Shown piece after piece: positions 1 through 9,274 of a stretch of DNA of 64,000 bases. The DNA lies in the NCBI RefSeq assembly GCF_025252405.1, contig NZ_CP104307.1:4774001-4838000 (forward strand), given 5' to 3'. Numbering within the stretch: the first letter of the stretch is position 1; each line of letters starts with the position of its first letter. Below the pieces are notes generated by a model. That model was given only the letters and a program-made list of their open reading frames with translations. It did not search any database and was not told where the DNA came from. This DNA comes from Flavobacterium sp. TR2 (lineage in GTDB: Bacteria > Bacteroidota > Bacteroidia > Flavobacteriales > Flavobacteriaceae). Both the position numbers and the translations under genes were made by a program.

Positions 1-2
1 AC

Positions 3-3000
3 AAAGCAGATGGATTTCCGATCCCTGGAGTCAGCGTAATGATTCAAGGGACATCCAATGGAACTACAACTGATTTTGATGGAAATTTCAGCATCAGCGT
101 CGCATCAGGCCGAAGCCTGAGCTTTAGCTACATGGGTTTTGAAACTCAAACCGTTAAAGTTGAAGGACAACAAAAGCTTAATATTTCTCTTGCAGCGACT
201 GCCGCAAAATTGGATGAAGTAGTTGTCGTGGGATTTGCTTCTCAGAAAAAAGCAAATCTTACTGGAGCAGTTGCTAAAGTAGATGTAAAAAAAGCTTTAG
301 GAAGTGTTCCTATTACTGATATCACAAGAGGTTTGCAAGGAACCACTCCTGGACTTAATATTACTTTTAATTCAGGTAATATCAGTAAAGGATCAAATGT
401 TAACATTCGTGGTGCCGGAACTATTATAAATGGAGAAGCTAAAGGATCACCACTTATTTTAGTCGATGGTGTTCCAGGCGAATTGTCGATGCTGAATGCA
501 GAAGATGTAGAATCGATGTCTGTGCTTAAAGATGCTGCTTCTGCTTCTATTTACGGTGCACGTGCTGCATTTGGAGTTATATTAATTACTACTAAGAGCG
601 GTAAAAATGCTAAAGGCAAAGTACGATTCGCTTACAGCAATAATACAGGTTGGAGCAACCCAATTTCTTTGGTTCAATTTAATGACCCTACTGTAGAACT
701 TCCAGCAATGATCGAAGCTCAAGCCAGAGCTGGTAATGCCAATCCAGAATCTTTTGGTATGAACTATAAAACATTACTGCCTGGTATCATTAAGTGGAAG
801 GAACAATATGCTGCAACTAGAAATCCAAATGACAAAAACATGATCTTAGGAGAAGATTTTGATGTTATTGGAGGAAAAGAATATTTCTACAGAATTTGGA
901 ATCCGCATGATGAAATGTTAAAAAAGAATGCGGTACAAACACTTCATAATTTATCAGCTCAAGGTTCTTTGGGTGACAAAAGTTCGTTTATTGTTTCGTT
1001 AGGACTTTCTAATCAAGATGGTGTAATGAAAATCAATAATGAAACCAACAAAAGATTCAATCTTAATCTTGGTATGACAACTGAGCTAGCAAGCTGGCTT
1101 ACTGGAGATTTTAAAGTATTGGGAACTTTCCAAGAATATGATTCTCCTTTTAACTACTACAACAATGGTATTGATACTGCTGGTAACGGATATTTTGGCT
1201 ACTATATGCGTTGGGGGTCTTATTTCCCATATGGTACTTACAACGGTACTTACTTTAGACATGCACCTGGTTATATGGCAAATGCATCTCAAAATGAAAA
1301 TAAGTCAAATGATATGAGGATAAGCGGAAGGCTTACTGCTCAAATTACAAAAGACTTTAACATCGTTGGAGAATATAGTTATAACACCAATTTTTCAAGT
1401 CTAAAAATGAATGGTGGTCAGGTACCGCTTTGGGACTGGTGGACAAGTGCTGCTGACTTAGTTGCCGGAAAACCTACTTCAATGGAAACTGCCAACGATT
1501 TTGTTGCGCAAGCCAAAACATCTTACACTAGAAATGTAGCCAATATCTTTGGAAATTACACCAAGACAATAGGAGAAAGCCACAACTTTAAAGTATTAGG
1601 CGGTTTGAATACAGAATGGTTCGATCAAGAAAGAACCTATGCTCGCAGGAACACACTTTTGGACAAAACCAAACCAGAATTTAACTTAGCTATTGGCGAC
1701 CAATTTACTTCACCTCTTGTTTCTAATGACGTTCTAAATCCTGGTTTATCAAGATATGCCATTGCAGGATTTTTTGCACGTGTAAATTACGATTACAAAG
1801 GTAAATATCTATTGGAGGTAAACGGACGTTATGATGGTTCGTCAAAATTCCCTACTAATGAGCAATGGGGATTCTTCCCTTCTGCTTCTGTTGGATATAG
1901 AATTTCGGAAGAAAGTTTTATGGAAGGAACAAGAAGCTGGTTAAATGATTTGAAAATCCGTGGATCTGTTGGTTCAATCGGAAATCAAAATATTGCTAAC
2001 AATGCCTTTTTACCAGTTATGACTAACGTTACTACTAATCCTAACCCTTATTGGATTGGTAGTGGTACAACAATCCCGCCGACTGTTAATCAGCCAACAA
2101 ACGTTGACCCGAATTTAACTTGGGAAAAGGTAACTACTCAAGATATTGGTATCGACATCAGAATATTTAGTATGTTAGGTATAACGTTTGATTACTACCA
2201 ACGTGATACTAAAGGAATGTTAGCTCCAGGTAAAACACTTCCGGGTTCATTTGGTCAGGCTGCTGCCAACACAAACTCTGGAAATTTAAGAACAAGAGGT
2301 TGGGAGCTTGCACTTAACTTTAATAAACAAATCAACAAAAACATCAGTGTTTACGCAGATCTTACGCTTTCAGACAATACTACAGAAGTAACAGAATGGA
2401 ACAACTCTGCTAAGTTAATCAGTACTTCGTCTTTTTACTCAGGCCAAAAATTGGGAGAAATCTGGGGATTGGAAACAGACCGATTAATTCAAACAACAGA
2501 TCAAGTTGATGCTACTGGATTAATAGTAAACGGTGTTGATTATAAAAATATAAGAAGTGGAGCGTTTAAATTTGGCGCGGGAGATGTAATGTATAAAGAT
2601 TTAGATGGAGACGGAGTAATCTCAAGAGGAGATGGAACTGCTCTTAAACCTGGAGATTTAAAAGTAATTGGTAACACTACACCTCGCTACCAATACGGAG
2701 TTCGTTTGGGTGGTGCTCTATATGGATTTGATATAGATGCTTTCTTCCAAGGAGTTGGAAAACGTGACTACTGGACAACTTCAGACTTAGTACTGCCTTT
2801 CTACAACAGAACAGATGCTATGTATGAAAACCAGAATGACTACTGGACAACTACTAATACAGATGCGTATTTCCCTAATCCATACCCTGGACACGCTACA
2901 AATGCTTTTGGAACATATGCCCCTGGATCAAACAATTTTGTGGCACAAACTCGTTATTTATTAGATATGTCTTATTTACGTCTAAAATCTATGACTCTTG

Positions 3001-3197
3001 GTTATACTTTCCCAAAAAGCATTTCTCAAAAAGCTGGATTTGATAAAATTAGACCATACGTTTCAGGTTTCAACTTAGCTACTTGGAAAAGCAGTAAATT
3101 ACCGGTAGACCCAGAAATTAATGAAAGCGAATCAATGTGGGGAAGAACTTTCCCTTATTCTAAAACATGGTCGGTTGGTATACAACTTGCGTTTTAA
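3..3197 (+). CDS. SusC/RagA-family TonB-dependent outer membrane transporter (5' partial)
   Basis: The reading frame is open from the window edge, so the signal peptide and start lie upstream. The visible part begins inside the carboxypeptidase-regulatory-like beta-sandwich (DFDGNFSI), followed by the DEVVVVG linker, a plug domain (SVPITDITRGLQGTTPGLNI, NIRGAG) and a long barrel ending in an aromatic C-terminus (SVGIQLAF). SusC proteins import oligomeric nutrients through the outer membrane using TonB energy. Its SusD partner starts 32 bases downstream. The genes that follow (NamZ, MurQ, GH3) suggest peptidoglycan fragments or MurNAc-containing sugars as cargo; this is inference from context only. 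Family assignment is secure. Confidence 0.95.
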   Translation, partial: KADGFPIPGVSVMIQGTSNGTTTDFDGNFSISVASGRSLSFSYMGFETQTVKVEGQQKLNISLAATAAKLDEVVVVGFASQKKANLTGAVAKVDVKKALGSVPITDITRGLQGTTPGLNITFNSGNISKGSNVNIRGAGTIINGEAKGSPLILVDGVPGELSMLNAEDVESMSVLKDAASASIYGARAAFGVILITTKSGKNAKGKVRFAYSNNTGWSNPISLVQFNDPTVELPAMIEAQARAGNANPESFGMNYKTLLPGIIKWKEQYAATRNPNDKNMILGEDFDVIGGKEYFYRIWNPHDEMLKKNAVQTLHNLSAQGSLGDKSSFIVSLGLSNQDGVMKINNETNKRFNLNLGMTTELASWLTGDFKVLGTFQEYDSPFNYYNNGIDTAGNGYFGYYMRWGSYFPYGTYNGTYFRHAPGYMANASQNENKSNDMRISGRLTAQITKDFNIVGEYSYNTNFSSLKMNGGQVPLWDWWTSAADLVAGKPTSMETANDFVAQAKTSYTRNVANIFGNYTKTIGESHNFKVLGGLNTEWFDQERTYARRNTLLDKTKPEFNLAIGDQFTSPLVSNDVLNPGLSRYAIAGFFARVNYDYKGKYLLEVNGRYDGSSKFPTNEQWGFFPSASVGYRISEESFMEGTRSWLNDLKIRGSVGSIGNQNIANNAFLPVMTNVTTNPNPYWIGSGTTIPPTVNQPTNVDPNLTWEKVTTQDIGIDIRIFSMLGITFDYYQRDTKGMLAPGKTLPGSFGQAAANTNSGNLRTRGWELALNFNKQINKNISVYADLTLSDNTTEVTEWNNSAKLISTSSFYSGQKLGEIWGLETDRLIQTTDQVDATGLIVNGVDYKNIRSGAFKFGAGDVMYKDLDGDGVISRGDGTALKPGDLKVIGNTTPRYQYGVRLGGALYGFDIDAFFQGVGKRDYWTTSDLVLPFYNRTDAMYENQNDYWTTTNTDAYFPNPYPGHATNAFGTYAPGSNNFVAQTRYLLDMSYLRLKSMTLGYTFPKSISQKAGFDKIRPYVSGFNLATWKSSKLPVDPEINESESMWGRTFPYSKTWSVGIQLAF

Positions 3198-3229
3198 TAA
3201 ATGTATTAAAAAATCAAAATTTAATTAAG

Positions 3230-4966
3230 ATGAGAAAATTAATCATAAACTCTAAGATAAAACTTTCAGTTGCCTTGCTTGCCATTGCAAGTCTAACTGC
3301 TAGCTGTTCAGATTTTTTGGATACACCTCCTGAAGATGTATTTACAGACAACAATTTTTGGACTTCAGAAAATAACGTAAAAACATTTTCTTGGCTGAAC
3401 TATAATACCTTTAATGGATACGGAAATAATGCTGGTACTACAGCAGATTTTTATTTTCATGCTTCAGCTACAGGTTTAATAGACGACAACTTGGCCATGA
3501 ACGTTTTCACCAACTTTCTAACGGCTCCAAATGCAACCAATTCAAACTGGAATGAATATTACACTTTGATTCGCCGCTGCAATCTTATGTTAGAAAGAGT
3601 TCCGAATGTACCTATGGACCAAACAAAGAAAAATCACTACATAGGTGTTGCTAAGTTTTTTAGAGCTCACACCTATTTTCGTTTAGCTCAACAATTTGGT
3701 AATGTGCCTTATACAGACAAGTACTTAGCACAAAGTGATGCAAATGTTTACAAACCTGCTTTATCTAGAGCAGAAGTAATAGACAATGTAATTAAAGACT
3801 TAGAAGAAGCTATTCCTTTGTTGTTAAACGTTGATGATAGTAACGTAACTGTAAATAAATACACTGCTTATGCATTATTAAGCCGAGTATGTTTGGGCGA
3901 AGGCACTTACAGAAAATACAATTTAGCTCAAAATGGAAATGTGTATCTTCAGAAAGCTAAAGACGCTTCTTTAGCTGTAATGAATAACAACGCTTACAAA
4001 TTAAACACAGATTGGAAATCACTTTATAATTCTGTTGAATTATTAGGAAATACTGAAGTAATTTTGACAAAAAGATACATTAAAGGTGTTTTAGGAAACG
4101 GAATTCAAGCATACACTAATACCTCTACTGTTCAAAACGGATTGACAAAATTTGCCGCAGAAAGTTATGTAACCACTAACGGATTGCCTATTAAACAAGC
4201 TGGAAATGCTCAATATTTAGGAGATAATACTATCGCAAATACATTTGCCAACAGAGACCCAAGATTTGCTAAAGCTTTCAGTACAGTAGATTACGCTTAC
4301 TCTGACAAACCTTATAACGGTTTAACATCCATAACAGGTTATGTTTTCCAATTGTACAATAATCCTGCGACAACAGGTACAGAAGTTACCACAATTGGTC
4401 AAAATCAAATTGATGCTCCAGTTTTCACACTAAGCGAAGTTTATTTAAATTATGCCGAAGCGTGTGCAGAATTAGGCACAATTACTACTGCCGATCTAAA
4501 TTTATCACTTAACAAAGTCCGTGCACGTGCTGGAATTGCAACTTTGACTACAGATGGTACAAATGCATCTGCTAATGGCGTACAGATAGATGACCCGCAA
4601 AGAACAACTGCATTAGAACAAATTTCAGGAATTGTAAATCCGATTATTTGGGAGATCCGCCGTGAGCGCAGAATTGAGTTTATGGCTTGGACTAGCATGA
4701 GAAAAGAAGACCTTATGCGTTGGAAAAAAGGAGATTACTTAGATACTAATTCAAACCCAGATGTTATTTTAGGAGCTAGAATAATTTCTTTGATCGGAAC
4801 TAACTCTAAAACAAAAGTAAATGCGCAAGGATATGTAATTCCTTATGCTGCTGGTGTGTCAAGATTATTTGTATCGCCAAAAAATTACTTGAGTGCAATT
4901 CCAACAAATGATATCAATTTATACGCTGCAGAAGGTGTAGAATTAAAACAAAATCCAGGCTGGTAA
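3230..4966 (+). CDS. SusD/RagB-family nutrient-binding outer membrane lipoprotein
   Basis: About 578 residues. I chose the ATG giving MRKLIINSKIK because it starts a lipoprotein signal with lipobox LTASC; an in-frame upstream ATG would overlap the susC end and put 21 unlikely residues in front. SusD features include the early FLDTPPED motif, TPR-like helices (YIGVAKFFRAHTYFRLAQQF) and the late conserved WEIRRERRIEF segment. SusD forms the lid on SusC and binds cargo at the cell surface. It is directly downstream of susC and followed by a strong terminator, so the pair is probably one transcript separate from namZ. The ligand is not evident from sequence. Confidence 0.94.
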   Translation: MRKLIINSKIKLSVALLAIASLTASCSDFLDTPPEDVFTDNNFWTSENNVKTFSWLNYNTFNGYGNNAGTTADFYFHASATGLIDDNLAMNVFTNFLTAPNATNSNWNEYYTLIRRCNLMLERVPNVPMDQTKKNHYIGVAKFFRAHTYFRLAQQFGNVPYTDKYLAQSDANVYKPALSRAEVIDNVIKDLEEAIPLLLNVDDSNVTVNKYTAYALLSRVCLGEGTYRKYNLAQNGNVYLQKAKDASLAVMNNNAYKLNTDWKSLYNSVELLGNTEVILTKRYIKGVLGNGIQAYTNTSTVQNGLTKFAAESYVTTNGLPIKQAGNAQYLGDNTIANTFANRDPRFAKAFSTVDYAYSDKPYNGLTSITGYVFQLYNNPATTGTEVTTIGQNQIDAPVFTLSEVYLNYAEACAELGTITTADLNLSLNKVRARAGIATLTTDGTNASANGVQIDDPQRTTALEQISGIVNPIIWEIRRERRIEFMAWTSMRKEDLMRWKKGDYLDTNSNPDVILGARIISLIGTNSKTKVNAQGYVIPYAAGVSRLFVSPKNYLSAIPTNDINLYAAEGVELKQNPGW

Positions 4967-5003
4967 TTCAGTAAAAACCAGATAATCATTGCCCCCATAA
5001 TAA

Positions 5004-5045
5004 ACTGCCTCTGAAATGAGAATTTTTAGAGGCAGTATTTTAAAA
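5004..5045 (+). terminator. Rho-independent terminator after susD
   Basis: An 8-bp stem (CTGCCTCT / AGAGGCAG) with a 15-base AT-rich loop is followed by TATTTT. It lies 40 bases after the susD stop and would separate susCD from the downstream namZ transcript. Confidence 0.75.
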
Positions 5046-5224
5046 TACTCTTTTTTAAACACATTGTGACTGATAAGAAGACCAAAAAAATTTCAACCTG
5101 AATCATTCAGGCTTTTAAATCTTAGTTTTTAGATTCCCCAAATCTGCCAAAACATTCATATACTCCGATAAAATCTTAATTTTATTAGTCCAATTCGTCT
5201 TTAACTAATAAACTGTAATTTAAA

Positions 5225-6424
5225 ATGAAAAAAAATATAGCAAAAAGTGCTTTTGTGGCAGCGCTTCTGTTTTGCGCACCTTCATATTCGGCATCGATTC
5301 TGCCTATTGAAACTCCTAGTTCAGCAAAATTCAATACCGTTGCCATAAAAACGGGAGCAGACAATTACGAAAAATACCTTCCTCTTTTAAAAGATAAAAA
5401 GGTCGGAATTGTAACCAATCAGACTGGAATTTTGTCCAATAAAACCCATGTGGTCGATTTCCTTTTGGAGAAAAAAATTGCTGTTCAGACTATTTTTGCC
5501 CCGGAACATGGCTTTAGAGGAACTGCCGACGCCGGCGAACACGTCGTTGACGGAAAAGACCCGAAAACAGGCTTGCCGATTATCTCGCTTTACGGCGACA
5601 ACAAAAAACCAAAACCTGCGCAGCTGTCTGGAATTGATGTCATGGTTTTTGACCTTCAGGACGTCGGGGCAAGGTTTTATACATACATTTCTTCGCTGCA
5701 TTACGTAATGGAAGCCTGCGCCGAAAACAACGTTTCGCTTATTGTTTTGGATCGCCCAAACCCAAACGGTTCTATTGTAGACGGACCGCTTTTAGAAAAA
5801 GAATTTACAAGCTTTGTCGGTATGCACCCTATTCCGCTCCTTCACGGAATGACCATTGGCGAATATGCACAAATGGTAAATGGAGAAAAATGGCTAAAAG
5901 ATGGAGTTCAATGTAAACTAACAGTCATTCCATGTGTAGATTACAACAGAACAATGCCGTACAGTTTACTGGTAAAACCATCTCCTAACCTTCCAAACGA
6001 TCAATCCATAAATCTGTACGCCAGTTTATGTCTCTTTGAAGGAACAAATGTGAGTATGGGACGCGGAACTGAGAAACAATTCCAAATTTATGGTTCTCCT
6101 TATTTAAGCAAAACCAATTTCAGCTTTACGCCGAAACCAAACTTTGGCGCAAAAGATCCTTTGTATAACGGAAAAGAATGTTTTGGGGAAGATTTGACAG
6201 CTTATCCAAAATTGAAGCAATTAGAATTAAAATGGCTAATTAAAGCCTATCAAAATACCAGCGATAAAACAAAATTCTTCAATGCATTTTTTACCAAACT
6301 CGCAGGTACAAAAAAATTACAGCAGCAAATTGAAAGCGGTGTCTCTGAAACGGAGATCAGAAAAACTTGGCAGAAAGACCTAGAGGCGTTCAAAAAAATG
6401 CGAACAAAATACCTGATTTATTAG
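5225..6424 (+). CDS. namZ: DUF1343 exo-beta-N-acetylmuramidase (NamZ-like)
   Basis: 399 residues with an N-terminal signal peptide ending near PSYSAS, so periplasmic or exported. Family hallmarks are VTNQTG, PEHGFRG, DLQDVGARFYTYISS, DRPNPNG and GTNVSMGRGTEKQF. The family (GH171, B. subtilis YbbC, Tannerella forsythia NamZ) removes MurNAc from the non-reducing end of peptidoglycan sugar chains. Genes for MurQ, a sugar symporter and a GH3 glucosaminidase follow on the same strand, which fits MurNAc salvage. Length is normal for the family. Assignment is strong; activity on MurNAc is inferred from characterised relatives. Confidence 0.9.
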   Translation: MKKNIAKSAFVAALLFCAPSYSASILPIETPSSAKFNTVAIKTGADNYEKYLPLLKDKKVGIVTNQTGILSNKTHVVDFLLEKKIAVQTIFAPEHGFRGTADAGEHVVDGKDPKTGLPIISLYGDNKKPKPAQLSGIDVMVFDLQDVGARFYTYISSLHYVMEACAENNVSLIVLDRPNPNGSIVDGPLLEKEFTSFVGMHPIPLLHGMTIGEYAQMVNGEKWLKDGVQCKLTVIPCVDYNRTMPYSLLVKPSPNLPNDQSINLYASLCLFEGTNVSMGRGTEKQFQIYGSPYLSKTNFSFTPKPNFGAKDPLYNGKECFGEDLTAYPKLKQLELKWLIKAYQNTSDKTKFFNAFFTKLAGTKKLQQQIESGVSETEIRKTWQKDLEAFKKMRTKYLIY

Positions 6425-6453
6425 TCTATTGGGCAAAATGGAGCAAAGTTTAA

Positions 6454-6593
6454 TTTTAACACATAGAGACATAGTTCTTGCCTCTCTTTAAAGATTTAAG
6501 AAAAAGCAAGCTTTAACACATAGGGCTATGTGTATTATTCTAAGAGAAATGCCTTTATTAAATCCTAAAAGCTATGTTTCTATGTGTTAGAAA
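6454..6593. repeat. Inverted-repeat intergenic element, copy 1 (about 140 bp)
   Basis: Outer arms read AACACATAGAGACATAG at the left and CTATGTTTCTATGTGTTAG at the right, with an inner palindrome ACACATAGGGCTATGTGT. Two other copies lie in this window (after the NagX-like gene and between the M16 and TlpA genes). Inside, AAGGCATTTCTCTTA on the minus strand resembles the AAAGGCGTTTCACTTA core of the other copies, so this copy is inverted relative to them. It has no coding capacity and fills most of the namZ-murQ gap. Confidence 0.75.
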
Positions 6594-6689
6594 TAATTCA
6601 CCCAAAAGATTAAAAAACATAAAACTATTAATGTAATATAGAGAAACTGATATTCGAAGAATAACGTTTCAAAAACAAAAAAAAGAAAA

Positions 6690-7517
6690 ATGAAAAATAA
6701 AAATCCTGAAACTGAACAAGAATCTTTGTACAAAGACTTGGATCAAATGAGCGTGAAAGAACTTCTTACAAACATTAATACAGAAGACAAAAAAGTTCCG
6801 CATATTATTGAAGAGCAAATTCCTAAAATAGAAAAACTGGTTAAAGCCATTGTCAAAAAAATGCAGCTGGGCGGGAGATTATTTTATATCGGAGCGGGAA
6901 CTTCTGGAAGAATCGGAATTTTAGATGCATCAGAATGTCCTCCTACTTTTGGCGTTTCGCATGATATGATTATCGGAATTATTGCCGGCGGCGACACAGC
7001 GATTAGAAAAGCGGTTGAAAATGCAGAAGACGATACGGAACAAGCATGGAAAGACTTAGCCAAATTTGAAATTTCAAGTCTTGATATGATTATCGGAATT
7101 GCCGCTTCTGGAAACACACCGTATGTTTTAGGAGCACTTAAAAAAGCAAAAGAGCACAATATCAAAACGGGAAGCATTTCTTGCATCAGCAACGGACTTA
7201 TCGCTCAGGAAGCCGATTATCCGATTGAATTGATCGTTGGCCCTGAGTTCTTAACAGGAAGCACGAGAATGAAGGCTGGAACAGCTCAAAAACTTACCTT
7301 GAATATGATTTCTACTTCGGTTATGATCAAATTAGGAAAAGTAAAAGGCAACAAAATGGTTGATATGCAGCTTTCTAATGAAAAACTAGTAAAACGCGGC
7401 ATCAAAATGATTATGGAAGAACTGAATATAGAATATGAAGTAGCCGAAGAATTACTGCACAAACACAAAAGTGTAAGAGCTGTCCTTTTGGCTCACAACA
7501 AAAACCAGGAAATCTAA
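6690..7517 (+). CDS. murQ: N-acetylmuramic acid 6-phosphate etherase
   Basis: 275 residues, single SIS domain. GAGTSGRIG binds the sugar phosphate, and DASECPPTFG carries E82, matching the catalytic Glu of E. coli MurQ; E113 in VENAEDD matches the second conserved Glu. The C-terminal TGSTRMKAGTAQK segment is also typical. The cytoplasmic enzyme cleaves the lactyl ether of MurNAc-6-P to give GlcNAc-6-P and D-lactate. The product could feed NagA, encoded about 19 kb away in the sialic acid locus. No MurNAc kinase is adjacent, although Tannerella has murT-murK-murQ together. It is slightly shorter than E. coli MurQ. Confidence 0.96.
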   Translation: MKNKNPETEQESLYKDLDQMSVKELLTNINTEDKKVPHIIEEQIPKIEKLVKAIVKKMQLGGRLFYIGAGTSGRIGILDASECPPTFGVSHDMIIGIIAGGDTAIRKAVENAEDDTEQAWKDLAKFEISSLDMIIGIAASGNTPYVLGALKKAKEHNIKTGSISCISNGLIAQEADYPIELIVGPEFLTGSTRMKAGTAQKLTLNMISTSVMIKLGKVKGNKMVDMQLSNEKLVKRGIKMIMEELNIEYEVAEELLHKHKSVRAVLLAHNKNQEI

Positions 7518-7597
7518 AAAACACACTATCAAAATCTTTTTATAGATTTATACAAATTCAAAAACTGGACAAATTCATTTTTTGGAGTTTTTAACGA

Positions 7598-7630
7598 AGA
7601 CCTAACAAGTTTTTGAAACCTGTTAGGTCT
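7598..7630. repeat. Short inverted repeat (AGACCTAACA...TGTTAGGTCT)
   Basis: A 33-bp near-perfect inverted repeat between murQ and the symporter, with 15-base arms matching at 14 positions. A related hairpin (AAACCTGACAG / CTGCCAGGTTT) lies between the nanM and nanT-like genes. It is probably a dispersed intergenic repeat; it could also act as a weak terminator or processing stem, but no T-run follows on the + strand. Confidence 0.55.
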
Positions 7631-7690
7631 ATTAACAAATCTTCTTGATCTGAATTATTTTAAAAAACCAAAAATCACCAAAACTATAAA

Positions 7691-9199
7691 ATGACACCAA
7701 GTACCATCCTTCTCCTTATTATCATCTATTTCGGAACATTATTCTATATCTCGCATCGCGTAAGCAAGAAAGATAGCGGAAACGAAGCTTTTTTTACCGC
7801 CAATAAAAATTCAAAATGGTATTTGGTAGCTTTCGGAATGATTGGAACAGCGCTTTCTGGCGTAACTTTTATATCTGTTCCTGGAGAAGTTGGAGCCCCA
7901 AGCGGCGAACAGTTTAAGTATTTTCAGTTTGTATTGGGCAATGCGCTTGGATTTATCGTCATAACAAAGCTCTTGCTTCCATTGTATTACAGAATGAATC
8001 TGACCTCAATTTACGGTTATATCGAGCAAAGAATGGGCTTTTTCAGCTATAAAACTGCCGCTTCTATTTTCTTAATCAGCCGCACGATCAGTTCAGCATT
8101 CAGATTATATTTGGTCGTAATCGTTTTACAGCGTTTTGTGTTCGATTTTTATCATGTTCCGTTTGCTTTTACGGTTCTTATTTCGCTGCTTTTAATCTTC
8201 TCGTACACCTATAGAGGCGGATTAAAAACGATTATTATTACCGATACTTTGCAGACATTCTTTTTGGTGACTTCAGTTTTCCTGACAATATATTTCATTT
8301 GCGACCGAATGGATTTAACAGCCATCACCGCTTTTGAAGAAGTAAAAAACAGCAACTATTCTAAGATCTTTTTCTTTGATGATTTTATGGGGAGCAAATT
8401 CCATTTCATCAAACAAATACTGGGCGGAATGTTCGTAACCATCGCCATGACAGGTCTCGATCAGGATTTAATGCAAAAAAACTTAAGCTGCAAAAACATT
8501 GGCGAAGCGCAAAAAAATATGTTCACTTTTACAGGAATATTTGTTGTCATCAATATTTTCTTTTTGAGTGTTGGAGCGCTTTTATACATCTACGCAAACA
8601 AAAACGGAATTGCCGTTCCAACTGATTTGGTTACCGGAAAACCAAGAACCGATTTATTATTTCCAGAAATTGCATTAAATCACTTGGCGCTTATACCTGC
8701 AATCGTATTTTTATTGGGAATTATTGCGGCCACTTTTGCAACGACAGATTCTGCCCTAACCGCTTTAACGACTTCTTTCTGCGTTGACTTTTTAGGCATG
8801 GATAAAGCCGAAAACAGCCATAAGAAAAATACCGTAAGAATGAGACACTTGGTACATATCAGTTTTTCGGTTTTGGTCTTTTTTATCATTCTAATTTTTA
8901 ACTCGATCAATGACAGTTCTGTGGTCGGAATGATCTTTAAGGTTGCTTCTTACACTTACGGCCCATTATTAGGATTATATGCTTTTGGCTTATTCCAAAA
9001 GACAAGACACGTAAATGATAAGCTGGTTCCGTTTATCTGTCTGCTTTCACCATTATTCACCTATTTCATCAATGAATATTCTAAGGTTTTATTTGCAGGA
9101 TATGTTTTTGATAATGAATTAATTATACTAAACGGATTAATTACTTATTTAGGATTATTTATTACCAGTTCACGCAGTGACAAAGAGATAAGTTTCTAA
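7691..9199 (+). CDS. Sodium:solute symporter (SSS family), probable MurNAc transporter
   Basis: 502 residues with about 13 hydrophobic segments. It begins directly with a membrane helix (STILLLIIIYFGTLFYISH), then shows SSS features such as SKWYLVAFGMIGTALSGVTFISVPGEVG and ATFATTDSALTALTTSFCVDFLG. The family couples Na+ to uptake of sugars and other solutes across the inner membrane. Tannerella forsythia MurT, a MurNAc transporter next to murQ, belongs to this family. Its position between murQ and the GH3 gene supports the same role here. Substrate is inferred from context. Confidence 0.85.
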   Translation: MTPSTILLLIIIYFGTLFYISHRVSKKDSGNEAFFTANKNSKWYLVAFGMIGTALSGVTFISVPGEVGAPSGEQFKYFQFVLGNALGFIVITKLLLPLYYRMNLTSIYGYIEQRMGFFSYKTAASIFLISRTISSAFRLYLVVIVLQRFVFDFYHVPFAFTVLISLLLIFSYTYRGGLKTIIITDTLQTFFLVTSVFLTIYFICDRMDLTAITAFEEVKNSNYSKIFFFDDFMGSKFHFIKQILGGMFVTIAMTGLDQDLMQKNLSCKNIGEAQKNMFTFTGIFVVINIFFLSVGALLYIYANKNGIAVPTDLVTGKPRTDLLFPEIALNHLALIPAIVFLLGIIAATFATTDSALTALTTSFCVDFLGMDKAENSHKKNTVRMRHLVHISFSVLVFFIILIFNSINDSSVVGMIFKVASYTYGPLLGLYAFGLFQKTRHVNDKLVPFICLLSPLFTYFINEYSKVLFAGYVFDNELIILNGLITYLGLFITSSRSDKEISF

Positions 9200-9274
9200 T
9201 TCAGTTATTACTATTGATGAATCAATTTTGAATTTAATGCACTTAAACTCAAAGTGATTTTTAAAAAAAATGAT

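Noticed and set aside
5387..5701. Minus-strand reading frame inside namZ
   Set aside because: It lies wholly within a well-conserved gene, has no family features and is a chance frame. The same holds for the many other antisense frames inside known genes.
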